From Streptoalloteichus hindustanus (GTDB taxonomy: Bacteria > Actinomycetota > Actinomycetes > Mycobacteriales > Pseudonocardiaceae), in the NCBI RefSeq assembly GCF_900129375.1, contig NZ_FQVN01000001.1, positions 1,116,001-1,180,000 of the forward strand: a stretch of DNA of 64,000 nt. The letters run 5' to 3'. Both the position numbers and the translations under genes were made by a program. Shown piece by piece: positions 54,799-63,556 of this stretch. Numbering within the stretch: the first letter of the stretch is position 1; each line of letters starts with the position of its first letter. The notes beneath the pieces are model-generated. The model ran no database searches. It was not told the DNA's origin and saw only the letters and a program-made list of their open reading frames with translations.

Positions 54799-55320
54799 AT
54801 GACGGAGGTGGGCCTGGTGGCCGGTGGTGGTTCGACGGAGGGCACACGCACGGCCGAGGCCGTGCGCCGGGTGTCGGAGCTCGGGCGGTCCATGGGATCG
54901 GCGACGGTCATGTTCCACACCCAGGTCGCCGAGCGGCTGGGTGTCTCGCCCACCGACCACAAGTGTCTCGACCTCGTCGTCCAGGCCCGCGTGCCGATCA
55001 CCGCCGGCCGGCTGGCCGAGCTGTCCGGGCTGTCCACCGGTGCGGTGACCGGCGTGGTCGACCGGCTGGAGCGGGCCGGGTTCGTGCGGCGGGTGCGCGA
55101 CCCCCAGGACCGGCGCAAGGTTCTGGTGGAGCCGACCGGCACGCACGTCCGGATCGCGACCGGCCTGTTCGACGGCGTGCGCCGGGGCGTGGCCGAGCTC
55201 GTCGCGCAGTACGACGAGCGCCAGCTCGCCGCGGTGGAGGGCTTCCTGGAGACGATGACCGAGGTCCTGCGGCGCGAGACGGCGCGGCTGGGGGAGCTTC
55301 CGCCGGCCACCCGGCGCTGA
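54799..55320 (+). CDS. MarR-family transcriptional regulator
   Basis: A 173-residue winged-helix regulator. The DNA-binding part has GRLAELSGLSTGAVTGVVDR and LERAGFVRRVRDPQDRRKVL, the classic MarR recognition helix and wing (the DxR motif is DRR). The first 60 residues form part of the dimer helices. It lies between moaA and the molybdate-uptake genes, but a ligand cannot be inferred. ATG 54799 is preceded by an inverted repeat that is probably its own operator and by a weak ribosome binding site (GGGAACC). Confidence 0.88.
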   Translation: MTEVGLVAGGGSTEGTRTAEAVRRVSELGRSMGSATVMFHTQVAERLGVSPTDHKCLDLVVQARVPITAGRLAELSGLSTGAVTGVVDRLERAGFVRRVRDPQDRRKVLVEPTGTHVRIATGLFDGVRRGVAELVAQYDERQLAAVEGFLETMTEVLRRETARLGELPPATRR

Positions 55321-55403
55321 CCCGGGGGCCATCAGGAGAGGGTCTCCCGGAGCCTTCCGCAGGAGCGGAGATACACGCGGTGCCTGTTCCGCGTCTGCGG
55401 TCC

Positions 55404-55409
55404 TAGACT
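55404..55409 (+). promoter_or_regulatory. -10 hexamer TAGACT of a probable leaderless promoter (TOBE-modABC operon)
   Basis: TAGACT ends seven bases before the ATG at 55417, with no ribosome binding site. It would start the TOBE-modA-modB-modC transcript at or next to the start codon. Confidence 0.5.
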
Positions 55410-55416
55410 CCCGGAC

Positions 55417-55821
55417 ATGCCGCAGTACCGGATCGCCGAAGCCGCTGGGCTGCTCGGGGTCAGTGACGACACGGTGCGCCGATGGGTGGACGGCGGCCAG
55501 CTCGGCGCGAGTCGCGACGGCGCGGGCCGCATGGTCCTCGACGGCGCCGAGCTGGCCGCGTTCGCCAGGGTGCAGGCACGGGCGACCCCGGACCCCTCCG
55601 GCGTGGGCCGCTCGGCCCGCAACCGGTTCGTCGGGCTGGTCACCGACGTCGTGGCGGACCGGGTGATGGCCCAGGTCGAGCTCCAGTGCGGCCCGCACCG
55701 CGTGGTCTCCCTGATGAGCACGGAGGCGGTCGAGGAACTGGGCCTGCGCCCCGGAGTGCTCGCGGTCGCGGTGGTCAAGTCGACCCAGGTGGTCGTGGAG
55801 ACGCCGGGCGGCGCGTCGTGA
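55417..55821 (+). CDS. HTH-TOBE molybdate-binding regulator-like protein
   Basis: A 134-residue protein. The N-terminal MerR/excisionase-like HTH reads [26 protein letters not shown] (about 4-29). The C-terminal TOBE (mop) domain (about 66-130) has [20 protein letters not shown] and [19 protein letters not shown], the oxyanion-binding fold. It probably senses molybdate and regulates the operon it heads. The modA start overlaps its stop as GTGA. Confidence 0.88.
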   Translation: MPQYRIAEAAGLLGVSDDTVRRWVDGGQLGASRDGAGRMVLDGAELAAFARVQARATPDPSGVGRSARNRFVGLVTDVVADRVMAQVELQCGPHRVVSLMSTEAVEELGLRPGVLAVAVVKSTQVVVETPGGAS

Positions 55822-56576
55822 GGGCCCGCGCGCTGCTCCCGACGCTCGTCGCGCTCGTCGTGGCCGTCGCGGCCTGCGGGTCGGACGCCGGCCGCGCCGC
55901 GCCCCGCCGGACCGTCACCGTCCTCGCCGCGGCGTCGCTGACCGAGGTCTTCGGGCGGTTGGAGCAGCGGTTCGAGGCCGACCACCCCGGCGTCGACGTC
56001 CGGCTCAGCTACGGCGGCTCCTCCGACCTGGCCCAGCAGATCGTCAACGGCGCGCCGGCCGACGTGTTCGCCGCGGCCAACACGGCCACGATGGACACCG
56101 TCGCGAAGGCGGGCCTGGCCGGGAAGCCCCAGGTGTTCGCCACCAACGAGCTGCGGATCGCGGTGCGGGAGGACAACCCGGGGAAGGTCGGCTCGCTCGC
56201 CGATCTGGCCAGGGACGGCCTCGTCCTCGTGGTGTGCGCGCCGCAGGTGCCCTGCGGGGCGGCCACGGCGAAGGTCACGCGCGACGCGGGTGTGCGGCTG
56301 CGGCCGTCGAGCGAGGAACCCGACGTCAAGTCGGTGCTGGGCAAGGTCGTGGCCGGCGAGGCCGACGCCGGTCTGGTCTACGTCACCGACGTCCACGCGC
56401 GGAAGGACAAGGTGCGGGGGATCGCCTTCCCGGAGGCGGCCAACGCCCGCAACGACTACCCGATCACGGTGCTGGACCGGGCGCCCGAGGCCGACCTCGC
56501 CCGCCAGTTCGTCGAGCTGGTGCGCGGGCAGGCCGGCCGCGAGGCGTTGACCGCCGCCGGGTTCCAGGTGCCCTAG
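55818..56576 (+). CDS. modA: Molybdate-binding lipoprotein ModA
   Basis: A 252-residue periplasm-side binding protein, lipid-anchored at Cys20 (VAVAACGS). Signatures: [49 protein letters not shown], and the late [14 protein letters not shown]. These place it in the ModA/WtpA family, binding molybdate or tungstate. GTG 55818 overlaps the TOBE gene stop. It supplies the permease and ATPase encoded next. Confidence 0.93.
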   Translation: MRARALLPTLVALVVAVAACGSDAGRAAPRRTVTVLAAASLTEVFGRLEQRFEADHPGVDVRLSYGGSSDLAQQIVNGAPADVFAAANTATMDTVAKAGLAGKPQVFATNELRIAVREDNPGKVGSLADLARDGLVLVVCAPQVPCGAATAKVTRDAGVRLRPSSEEPDVKSVLGKVVAGEADAGLVYVTDVHARKDKVRGIAFPEAANARNDYPITVLDRAPEADLARQFVELVRGQAGREALTAAGFQVP

Positions 56577-56578
56577 CG

Positions 56579-57445
56579 ATGGCGAGCGCGGCGTCGTCGA
56601 CCCCGGACCCGTCCCCCACCGGCGGGGTGTCCGGGCGCGGCGGCGCGGACCGGCACCGGGCCCGGACGGCGTTGCCCGCGGTGCTGTGGCTCCCGGCCGC
56701 CCTCGGGTTCGCCCTGGTCATCCTCCCGGTGCTCGGCCTGGTCCTGCGCGCCGACTGGGTCCGGCTGCCCGAGCTGGTCACCAGCGACGCGGCGCTCACC
56801 GCACTCGGGCTCTCGCTGCGCACCGCCGCCGCGTCCACCCTGCTCAGCCTGCTCCTGGGCGGCCCGCTGGCGGTGGTGCTCGCCAGGGGGCGCCCACCCG
56901 GCCTGCGGGTGCTCCGCTCGCTGGTGCTGCTGCCGCTGGTCCTGCCGCCCGTCGTCGGCGGGCTGGCGCTCCTCTACCTCCTGGGGCGCGCCGGGCTGGT
57001 CGGGCAGTACCTCGACCTGCTGTTCGGGGTGCGGATCCCCTTCACCACCACCGCCGTCGTGCTGGCCCAGACGTTCGTGGCCATGCCGTTCCTCGTGGTG
57101 AGCCTCGAAGGCGCGCTCCGCACCGCCGGCGAGCGCTACGAGGCGGTCGCCGCGACCCTCGGCGCCCGGCCGTGGACGGTCTTCTGGCGGGTCACCGTCC
57201 CGCTGCTGCTGCCGGGGCTCGGCTCCGGCGTCGTGCTGGCCTTCGCCCGCGCGCTCGGCGAGTTCGGGGCCACCATCGCCTTCGCCGGCAGCCTCGCCGG
57301 GCGCACGCGCACGCTGCCGCTGGAGATCTACCTCCAGCGGGAGTCCGACGTGGACGGCGCGGTGGCGTTGTCCTTGTTGCTCGTGGCCGTCGCGGCGGCC
57401 GTGGTCGTCCTGGCCCGGCCCCGGGCCGTGGAGGGAGCGCGGTGA
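56579..57445 (+). CDS. modB: Molybdate ABC transporter permease ModB
   Basis: A 288-residue permease with about five or six helices after a 35-residue Ser/Pro/Gly lead. [39 protein letters not shown], and the ATPase-contact loop [20 protein letters not shown] are ModB/CysT-type; [19 protein letters not shown] is diagnostic. ATG 56579 is two bases after the modA stop. The modC start overlaps its stop. Confidence 0.93.
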   Translation: MASAASSTPDPSPTGGVSGRGGADRHRARTALPAVLWLPAALGFALVILPVLGLVLRADWVRLPELVTSDAALTALGLSLRTAAASTLLSLLLGGPLAVVLARGRPPGLRVLRSLVLLPLVLPPVVGGLALLYLLGRAGLVGQYLDLLFGVRIPFTTTAVVLAQTFVAMPFLVVSLEGALRTAGERYEAVAATLGARPWTVFWRVTVPLLLPGLGSGVVLAFARALGEFGATIAFAGSLAGRTRTLPLEIYLQRESDVDGAVALSLLLVAVAAAVVVLARPRAVEGAR

Positions 57446-58560
57446 CCCCGGCGGTGGCTCCGGCGGTGGGTTTGGAGGTCGACGTCGAACTGACGCGGCC
57501 CGGCTTCGCGCTGGCCCTGGGCCTACGGGTCGAGCCGGGCAAGGTGCTGGCGGTGCTCGGTCCCAACGGCTCCGGCAAGTCGACCCTGCTCGGGGTGGTG
57601 GCTGGCCTGGTCCGCCCCGACCGAGGGCGGGTCCGGCTGGGCGGGCGGCTGCTCACCGACGGCGGGACCGGCACGCACGTGCCCCCGCACCGGCGCGGGG
57701 TGGGCCTGCTCGCCCAGCAGCCGCTGCTCTTCCCGCACCTCACGGCGGAGGCCAACGTCGCCTTCGGCCCGAGGGCGCGGGGCGTCGGCCGACGGGCGGC
57801 CCAGCGGATCGCCCGGCGCTGGCTGTCCGAGGTGGACGCCGAGGGGCTCGCGGACCGCCGGCCGGCGGAGCTGTCCGGCGGCCAGGCGCAACGCGTCGCG
57901 CTCGCCCGCGCCCTCGCGGCCGAACCGACGCTGGTGCTGCTGGACGAGCCGTTCGCGGCGCTCGACGTCGACGCGGCCCCGGCCCTGCGCGCCCTGCTGG
58001 GCCGGGTGCTCCGCGCCGGCGGGCGCACCGCCGTGATCGTCACGCACGACCCGCTCGACGCCCTCGTGCTGTCCGACCACGTGGTCGTGCTCGGCGCCGG
58101 AGCGGTGGTCGAGGAGGGGCCGACCCGGCAGGTGCTCGCCCGGCCCCGCACCGCCTTCACCGCGCGGATCGCCGGGCTGGAGCTGGTCGCGGGCACGGCG
58201 GGGCCCGCGGGGCTGCGCACGCCGGACGGCGCGGTGCTGGCCGGACAGCGCGGGCCCGGGCTCGTGGACGGCGCCCCGGCGGTGGCGGTCTTCCCGCCCA
58301 GGGCCGTGGCCGTGCACCGGGAACGGCCGGGTGGCAGCCCCCGCAACGTGTTCCCGGTGGTCGTGGCCGGGCTGGAACCCCGCGCCGACGTCGTGCGCCT
58401 GCGCGCCGCGGCGGCGCCGGGCGGCCCGGGCTGGGCCGAGGGCCTGGCCGCGGACCTCACCCCGGCCGCCGTGGCCGACCTCGGCCTGGAGCCGGGCGTC
58501 CCCGCGTGGTTCGCGGTCAAGGCGACGGAGGTCGCGCTGCATCCCGCCCCCGGGGCGTGA
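57442..58560 (+). CDS. modC: Molybdate ABC transporter ATPase ModC
   Basis: A 372-residue ATPase. Walker [20 protein letters not shown]-loop [20 protein letters not shown], signature [17 protein letters not shown], Walker [13 protein letters not shown] and H-loop [11 protein letters not shown]. The C-terminal TOBE domain (about 290-370) ends [16 protein letters not shown], as expected of ModC. GTG 57442 overlaps the modB stop as GTGA. It completes a TOBE-modA-modB-modC operon serving the molybdenum-cofactor genes around it. Confidence 0.93.
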   Translation: MTPAVAPAVGLEVDVELTRPGFALALGLRVEPGKVLAVLGPNGSGKSTLLGVVAGLVRPDRGRVRLGGRLLTDGGTGTHVPPHRRGVGLLAQQPLLFPHLTAEANVAFGPRARGVGRRAAQRIARRWLSEVDAEGLADRRPAELSGGQAQRVALARALAAEPTLVLLDEPFAALDVDAAPALRALLGRVLRAGGRTAVIVTHDPLDALVLSDHVVVLGAGAVVEEGPTRQVLARPRTAFTARIAGLELVAGTAGPAGLRTPDGAVLAGQRGPGLVDGAPAVAVFPPRAVAVHRERPGGSPRNVFPVVVAGLEPRADVVRLRAAAAPGGPGWAEGLAADLTPAAVADLGLEPGVPAWFAVKATEVALHPAPGA

Positions 58561-58606
58561 GCGCGACGTGATGTCGACGCGCTGACGGCGGTGCGATGAT
58601 GGCGGC

Positions 58607-59446
58607 GTGACGCGTGCGGAGGACACCAACGCCGAGCCCCGTTCCGACTCGACCCCGCGGTCGACGACCTGGAACTACCTGATGGACATGGACGGGGTGC
58701 TGGTGCACGAGGAGCACCTCGTGCCCGGCGCCGACGAGCTCCTCGCCGAGCTGCGCTCCCACGGGGTGCCGTTCCTGGTCCTCACCAACAACTCGATCTA
58801 CACGCCGAGGGACCTGCGGGCCCGGCTCCAGCGCACCGGGCTGGACGTGCCGGAGTCGGCCATCTGGACCTCGGCGCTGGCCACCGCCCGGTTCCTGGAC
58901 ACCCAGCGCCCCGGCGGCAGCGCCTACGTGATCGGCGAGGCCGGGCTGACCACCGCGCTGCACTCCATCGGCTACGTGCTCACCGACCGCGACCCCGACT
59001 ACGTCGTGCTCGGCGAGACCCGCACCTACAGCTTCGAGGCGATCACCAAGGCGATCCGGCTGGTCGAGTCGGGCGCCCGGTTCATCGCCACCAACCCGGA
59101 CGAGACCGGGCCCAGCCGCGAGGGCGTGCTGCCGGCCACCGGCTCGGTGGCGGCCCTGATCGAGCGGGCCACCGGCCGCGCGCCGTACTTCGTCGGCAAG
59201 CCGAACCCGCTGATGATGCGGTCGGCGCTGCGCGCCCTGGGCGCGCACTCGGAGAACACGCTGATGATCGGCGACCGGATGGACACCGACGTCCGCACCG
59301 GGCTGGAGGCGGGTCTGCAGACCATCCTCGTGCTCTCCGGGATCTCCGCCGCCGACACCGCCGAGCGGTTCCCGTACCGGCCGACCAGGGTGATCGGCTC
59401 GATCGCCGACCTGATCGGCCGGGTGACCGACCCGTTCGGGGACTGA
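58607..59446 (+). CDS. HAD-IIA family phosphatase (NagD-like)
   Basis: A 279-residue hydrolase. Motif I is Asp27-Met-Asp29 (LMDMDGVLVHEEHLVPGA), motif II FLVLTNNSIYTPRDL, motif III Lys in VGKPNPLMM, and motif IV MIGDRMDTDVRTGLEAG. This is the NagD/AraL/glycerol-phosphatase class with cap type C2. The substrate is a small sugar or polyol phosphate but cannot be specified. GTG 58607 has no ribosome binding site; GATGAT lies a few bases upstream. It is convergent with the YccF gene, eight bases apart. Confidence 0.88.
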   Translation: MTRAEDTNAEPRSDSTPRSTTWNYLMDMDGVLVHEEHLVPGADELLAELRSHGVPFLVLTNNSIYTPRDLRARLQRTGLDVPESAIWTSALATARFLDTQRPGGSAYVIGEAGLTTALHSIGYVLTDRDPDYVVLGETRTYSFEAITKAIRLVESGARFIATNPDETGPSREGVLPATGSVAALIERATGRAPYFVGKPNPLMMRSALRALGAHSENTLMIGDRMDTDVRTGLEAGLQTILVLSGISAADTAERFPYRPTRVIGSIADLIGRVTDPFGD

Positions 59447-59454
59447 CCGGCGGG

Positions 59455-59859
59455 TCAGCCGCGCGGCGCGAACGCGCGCCGGTCGTCGGTGTCCACGATC
59501 TCCTTGCCCAGCGGCAGGAGCGACACCGGCACCAGCTTGAAGTTGCCGACGCCGAGCGGGATGCCGACGACCGTCACGCACTGGGCGATCCCGGTGACGA
59601 TGTGCCCGAGCGCCAGCCACCAGCCCGCGACGACGAGCCAGACGATGTTGCCCAGCGCGGAGCCGACACCGGAGCCGGGCCGGTCGACCACCGTCCGGCC
59701 GAACGGCCACAACGTGTAGGCGGCCATGCGGAACGAGGCGATCCCGAACGGGATCGTCACGACCAGCACGCAGCAGATGACGCCGGCCAGCAGGTAGCCG
59801 AGCGCCATGAGCAGGCCGCCGAAGACCAACCAGATGACGTTGAGGAGGAACCGCACCAC
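59455..59859 (-). CDS. YccF domain inner-membrane protein (Rv0870c-like)
   Basis: A 134-residue membrane protein with two similar halves, each with two hydrophobic segments: LNVIWLVFGGLLMALGYLLAG, then VVTIPFGIASFRMAAYTLWPFG, repeated as GNIVWLVVAGWWLALGHIV and VVGIPLGVGNFKLVPVSLLPLG. This duplicated pattern defines YccF. Function unknown. GTG 59859 or the adjacent GTG 59856 is the start; CACAAT lies a few bases upstream. It occupies the Rv0870c position between moaA and cspB. Confidence 0.88.
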   Translation of the reverse strand: MVRFLLNVIWLVFGGLLMALGYLLAGVICCVLVVTIPFGIASFRMAAYTLWPFGRTVVDRPGSGVGSALGNIVWLVVAGWWLALGHIVTGIAQCVTVVGIPLGVGNFKLVPVSLLPLGKEIVDTDDRRAFAPRG

Positions 59860-59882
59860 CCCGATTGTGCCGGTTCCCGCGC

Positions 59883-60209
59883 TCAGTCGGGGTCGGTCGC
59901 GTGGGCGGCGGCCGCGGCCCACCGGGACCCGGTCCCCGGCCACCCCTGCTCCGGCAGGGGGCCGGGGTCGGGGACCACGCCGGTGAGGTGGTCGGCGAGC
60001 CGTTCGGCGTTGTCCCTGACCAGCTCGGCCCTGCGGGACAGCGAGCCGTGCCCCGAGCGCTGCGCGGCGGCCAGCCGGTCCAGCAGGTCGGCCTTGAGCC
60101 GCAGCCACTCGACGTGCTCCCAGCGGGCGCGGGGACGGGCGGCCGGTGCGTCGCGCATCGCGTCGTCGATCGCGGCCGCGACGCGTTCCAGGTCGCGATC
60201 AGTGGTCAT
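59883..60209 (-). CDS. Hypothetical helical protein
   Basis: A 108-residue soluble protein, mostly helical: LERVAAAIDDAMRDA, then HVEWLRLKADLLDRLAAAQR and AELVRDNAERLADHLTG. It ends in an Ala-rich segment. I do not recognise the family. ATG 60209 has GGAGGGGCCC upstream, which supports translation. It lies 23 bp upstream of the YccF gene on the same strand and may be its operon partner. Confidence 0.65.
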   Translation of the reverse strand: MTTDRDLERVAAAIDDAMRDAPAARPRARWEHVEWLRLKADLLDRLAAAQRSGHGSLSRRAELVRDNAERLADHLTGVVPDPGPLPEQGWPGTGSRWAAAAAHATDPD

Positions 60210-60312
60210 CGGGCCCCTCCAGTGAGTTCCGCCGTGGCCTCCGGCGCGGAGACGGGGTGAGGAGGACGGAGGCAGAAGTGTCGCGCGGGCGACGGCATCG
60301 GTGACTACGTGA

Positions 60313-60339
60313 CGCGTCAAGCGTCCGGCTGTTGACGCG
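60313..60339 (-). terminator. Hairpin after mntH
   Basis: CGCGTCAA (60313-60320) and TTGACGCG (60332-60339) form perfect 8-bp arms with an 11-base spacer, 30 bp past the mntH stop. A terminator is likely; an operator for the gene at 60209 is possible. Confidence 0.5.
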
Positions 60340-60368
60340 ACCAGGCGAGGTTTTCACCCGGTCGGGGA

Positions 60369-61613
60369 TCAACCACCCAACGTCAACACGATGAGCGCCC
60401 CGTTCAGGGCGATCACCGCGCCGGCCACCAGCCAGGCGGCCACCGCGGTGCCCCGCCGGTTGACCTCCTCGCCCATCACCCGGCGGCTCCCGGTCAGCAG
60501 CACCAGCGGGACCAGGGCGAACGGGATGCCGAAGGACAACACGACCTGGGACAGCACCAGCGCCCACGTGGGGTCGACGTCCAGGGACAGCACGAGCAGG
60601 GCCGGCGCCAGCGTGACCAGCCGGCGGACCAGCAGCGGGACCCGGCGGCGCAGCAGGCCGCCCATCACGACGGCGCCGGCGTAGCAGCCGACCGCGGTCG
60701 AGGCGAACCCCGACGCCAGCAGACCCACCGCGAACAGGGCGGCGACCACCGCGCCGAGCGCGTCGCCCAGCGCGGCGTGCACCCCGTCCAGCGACTCGAC
60801 GTCGGGCGCGCCCGGCAACGCGCTCGCGGCCAGCAGCAGCATCGCCAGGTTCACCGCGCCGGCCAGGAGCATGGCCGCCGCCACGTCCGCCCTGGTCGCC
60901 GCGAGCACCCGCCGACGGGCCGGGCCGGGCGCGGGCCGGCCGTGCCGGTCCCTGGCCAGGGCGCTGTGCAGGTACACGGCGTGCGGCATCACGGTCGCGC
61001 CGAGCATGCCCGCCGCCAGCAGGACGCTGTCGACGCCGTCGAACCGCGGCAGCAGGCCGCCCAGCGCGCCGGTCCCGGACGGCGGCGACACCAGCAGGCC
61101 GGCGGCGAAGCCGACCGCTATCACCACCAGCATCCCGGTGACGATTCGCTCGAACGGCTGCTGGCCGCGCCGGTCCTGCACCGCGAGCAGCGCGGTGGAG
61201 ACCACGCCGGTGATCACCCCGCCGAGGAGGAGGGGCAGGTCGAACAGCAGGCGCAGCGCGATCGCGCCGCCGAGCACCTCCGCCAGGTCCGTCGCCATCG
61301 CGACCAGCTCGGCCTGGCCCCAGTAGGCCAGCCGGGCCGGGCGGGGGAGGTGGTCGCGCACCGCCTCCGGCAGCGACCGGCCGGTGACCAGCCCGAGCTT
61401 CGCGGAGAGGTACTGCACCAGCCCGGCCATCGCGTTGGCGGCGACCAGGACCCAGACGAGCAGGTACCCGTAGCGCGCGCCGGCGGTGGTGTTGGTGGCG
61501 ACGTTGCCGGGGTCGACGTAGGCGATGGCCGCGACGAAGGCCGGGCCGAGCAGGGCGGCGCGGGAGCGGACGCGGGGCAACGCCGTGCGCAGCGCGTCCC
61601 CCAGCGAGACCAC
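60369..61613 (-). CDS. mntH: Nramp-family divalent metal (manganese) transporter
   Basis: A 414-residue membrane protein with about eleven helices. The helix 1 metal motif DPGN is at residues 34-37 (AIAYVDPGNVATNTTAGARY), and the helix 6 motif is MPHAVYLHSAL. GQAELVAMATDLAEVLGGAI is the usual helix 3 region. It imports Mn2+ (and possibly Fe2+) with protons. GTG 61613 has GGGAGGGG upstream. An 8-bp inverted repeat 72 bp before the start is a candidate metalloregulator site. Confidence 0.92.
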   Translation of the reverse strand: MVSLGDALRTALPRVRSRAALLGPAFVAAIAYVDPGNVATNTTAGARYGYLLVWVLVAANAMAGLVQYLSAKLGLVTGRSLPEAVRDHLPRPARLAYWGQAELVAMATDLAEVLGGAIALRLLFDLPLLLGGVITGVVSTALLAVQDRRGQQPFERIVTGMLVVIAVGFAAGLLVSPPSGTGALGGLLPRFDGVDSVLLAAGMLGATVMPHAVYLHSALARDRHGRPAPGPARRRVLAATRADVAAAMLLAGAVNLAMLLLAASALPGAPDVESLDGVHAALGDALGAVVAALFAVGLLASGFASTAVGCYAGAVVMGGLLRRRVPLLVRRLVTLAPALLVLSLDVDPTWALVLSQVVLSFGIPFALVPLVLLTGSRRVMGEEVNRRGTAVAAWLVAGAVIALNGALIVLTLGG

Positions 61614-61684
61614 GTGCCCCTCCCGTCCCGTCCCGTCGCGCCGCGAGCGGGACAGGACCGCCCCCGACCGCGCCTCCCGATCGC

Positions 61685-61707
61685 TTGTTGCAAACCCTAT
61701 GCAACAA
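61685..61707. promoter_or_regulatory. Inverted repeat TTGTTGCA-N7-TGCAACAA upstream of mntH
   Basis: Two perfect 8-bp arms (61685-61692, 61700-61707) with a seven-base AT-rich spacer, 72 bp before the mntH start. Position and form suit a metal-dependent repressor such as MntR; the sequence differs from DtxR/IdeR boxes. The TTGCA/TGCAA halves recall the repeat at 15133. Confidence 0.6.
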
Positions 61708-61893
61708 AGCGCTGGTGGGGGAGGGTGGGTGCGACCACACCGCGCCGACGGCCGAGCGCCGTCATCCACCCGTCGTCCGGACATCGCCCGGTCGTGCCGC
61801 CGGGCGCCGACCGGCCGGAGTGGATCGCCATGAGTGACGAGGACAACTACCCAGCGGAGTCGGAGGTTCCTTCCTCCGGCGTAGGGTGCGAAC

Positions 61894-62532
61894 GTGCCGC
61901 TGACCGTCGGTTTCGACCTGGACATGACGTTGATCGATCCGCGGCCGGGCATGGTCCGCGCGTTCGACGTGCTCGCCGAGGAGACGGGGATCCCGTTGGA
62001 CGGCGAGGCCTTCGCCGCCCACCTCGGCCCGCCCCTCGACGCGGTCTTCGCCGGCTACGGCCTGGACCAGCCGACCGTGGACGCCCTGGTCGCCCGCTTC
62101 CGGGCGATCTACCCCGAGGTCGTGGTGCCGATCACCGTCGCGCTGCCCGGCGCCGCCGAGGCGCTCGCCGCGGTGCGGGCGGTCGGCGGCCGGACCGTCG
62201 TGGTCACCGGCAAGTACGGGCTGAACGCCGCCCGGCACCTGCGCGCCCTCGACTGGGAGGTCGACCACCTCGTGGGCGAGCTGTGGTCGTCAGGGAAGGG
62301 CGCCGCCCTGCGGGAGCACGGCGCGTCCGTGTACGTGGGCGACCACGTCGGCGACGTGCGCGGCGCCCAGGCCGCCGGCGCCGTGTCGATCGGCGTCACG
62401 ACCGGGCCGTGCTCCGCCGAGGAGCTGGCGACCGCGGGCGCCGACGTCGTGCTGGCCGACCTCACCGCGTTCCCCGCGTGGCTGGCCGGGCACCTGGCCG
62501 GCGCCGGCGACCTCGCGGCCGACGCCGGCTGA
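61894..62532 (+). CDS. HAD-family phosphatase (phosphoglycolate phosphatase-like)
   Basis: A 212-residue HAD hydrolase. Motif I is Asp8-Leu-Asp10 in GFDLDMTLIDPRPG, motif II Thr in VVVTGKYGLNAA, and the C-terminal VYVGDHVGDVRGAQAAGA is motif IV. A helical C1 cap lies at about 20-85. The DLDMTL variant, with Met in place of Gly, is common in actinobacterial relatives. The substrate is a small phosphomonoester, not identified. GTG 61894 follows TAGGGT by seven bases, suggesting a leaderless transcript. Confidence 0.85.
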   Translation: MPLTVGFDLDMTLIDPRPGMVRAFDVLAEETGIPLDGEAFAAHLGPPLDAVFAGYGLDQPTVDALVARFRAIYPEVVVPITVALPGAAEALAAVRAVGGRTVVVTGKYGLNAARHLRALDWEVDHLVGELWSSGKGAALREHGASVYVGDHVGDVRGAQAAGAVSIGVTTGPCSAEELATAGADVVLADLTAFPAWLAGHLAGAGDLAADAG

Positions 62533-62636
62533 GGCCGACCGGGGCGATCCGCGCCGCCGGTGGCCAGTGGGCGCCGATCGGCGATTGGCGATCGGCGGTC
62601 GGTGGACAGTGGTTGGTGGTCCGTCCTGGATGTCGG

Positions 62637-62852
62637 TCAGCGGCGGCTCCGCCGAGCGTTCCTGATCACGCCGGCCACGCCGAGGGCCAGCCCCACCGGG
62701 AGGCCCAACCCCGCGGTCACGTTCAGCCAGACGGGGAGTTCGGTCCGCCCGGTCGCGAACAACACGAAGATCGCGACCACGGCCAGCAGCCCGATCCCGA
62801 ACAGCGTTACCCCGACGGGGACCAACTTGGTATCACCAGCTCGCGCCTGCAC
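62637..62852 (-). CDS. Small two-helix membrane protein
   Basis: A 71-residue protein with two hydrophobic helices, VGVTLFGIGLLAVVAIFVLF and LNVTAGLGLPVGLALGVAGV, joined by ATGRTELPVW, and a basic tail NARRSRR. I recognise no named domain. GTG 62852 lies eight bases after TAGGCT on the minus strand, again a leaderless arrangement. It is divergent from the CspB-like gene. Confidence 0.7.
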   Translation of the reverse strand: MQARAGDTKLVPVGVTLFGIGLLAVVAIFVLFATGRTELPVWLNVTAGLGLPVGLALGVAGVIRNARRSRR

Positions 62853-62952
62853 GTCGTCCGAGCCTAGGCCGGTCGGGTGGATCTTGGTTTTCGGGCGGCC
62901 GGGGCAGATGTTGCTTCGCACGACAGGTGGTGTTCTCGCTACGCTGGGGACG

Positions 62953-62978
62953 CGCGTCCCGGGCACGCCCGGGACGCG
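62953..62978 (+). promoter_or_regulatory. Long leader hairpin before the CspB-like gene
   Basis: CGCGTCCCGGGC (62953-62964) pairs perfectly with GCCCGGGACGCG (62967-62978), leaving a two-base loop that would open to four. It lies just after a TACGCT -10-like hexamer (62940-62945), so it would be the first structure in the transcript, about 55 bp before the start codon. Confidence 0.5.
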
Positions 62979-63032
62979 TTCGTCGTGCCGGGGCACGGCG
63001 TGTGGCAGCGGACTGAGGGAACGGTGAGAACA

Positions 63033-63419
63033 GTGCCGACCGGCAGGGTCAAGTGGTACGACGCGGAGAAGGGCTTCGGCTTCGTGACCCAGGACGGCGG
63101 GGAGGACGTGTACGTGCGCGCCTCCGCGTTGCCGCCCGGGGTGCCGGGGCTGAAGACCGGCCAGCGCGTCGAGTTCGGCGTCGCCGAGGGTCGGCGCGGA
63201 CCGCAGGCGCTGTCGGTGCGGCTGGTCGACCCGCTGCCGTCGGTGGTCGAGGCCCGGCGCCGGCCGGCGGAGGAGCTGCACGGCCTCATCGAGGACATGA
63301 TCAAGCTGCTGGAGGCGAAGGTCCAGCCGGAGCTGCGGCGCGGGCGCTACCCCGACCGCAAGATGACCAAGCGGATCGCCGAGGTCGTCCGCGCCGTGGC
63401 GCGCGAGCTGGAGCCGTAG
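63033..63419 (+). CDS. Cold-shock protein with C-terminal extension (CspB/Rv0871-like)
   Basis: A 128-residue protein. The cold-shock domain (1-66) has [17 protein letters not shown] (RNP1 KGFGFV) and DVYVRASAL (RNP2-like, with Tyr-Val-Arg in place of Phe-Val-His). The extension (about 70-128) is helical and charged: [20 protein letters not shown] and a C-terminal [14 protein letters not shown]. This two-part form equals the longer CspB of mycobacteria. GTG 63033 gives [10 protein letters not shown], matching that family; GTG 63024 is possible. Confidence 0.88.
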   Translation: MPTGRVKWYDAEKGFGFVTQDGGEDVYVRASALPPGVPGLKTGQRVEFGVAEGRRGPQALSVRLVDPLPSVVEARRRPAEELHGLIEDMIKLLEAKVQPELRRGRYPDRKMTKRIAEVVRAVARELEP

Positions 63420-63439
63420 TCCGCACGCGGGACGTCGAC

Positions 63440-63479
63440 AGCGCCGCACGTCGGGCCGAGGGGCCGGACGTGCGGCGCT
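63440..63479. terminator. Bidirectional hairpin between cspB-like and lipoprotein genes
   Basis: AGCGCCGCACGTC (63440-63452) pairs perfectly with 63467-63479 around a 14-base loop, between two convergent stops. It can terminate both. Confidence 0.8.
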
Positions 63480-63556
63480 CGTCGTTCCCGGGGCCGGTCG
63501 CGGACCGGGGCCCGGCCGCCAGTTCTGGTCGCCAGCCGGTCGGTCGGTTCCGGTCG

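Noticed and set aside
62540..62636. Repeated GATCGGCG units between the HAD and small membrane protein genes
   Set aside because: Only short, irregular copies in a GC-rich gap; no symmetry or conserved spacing to support a function.
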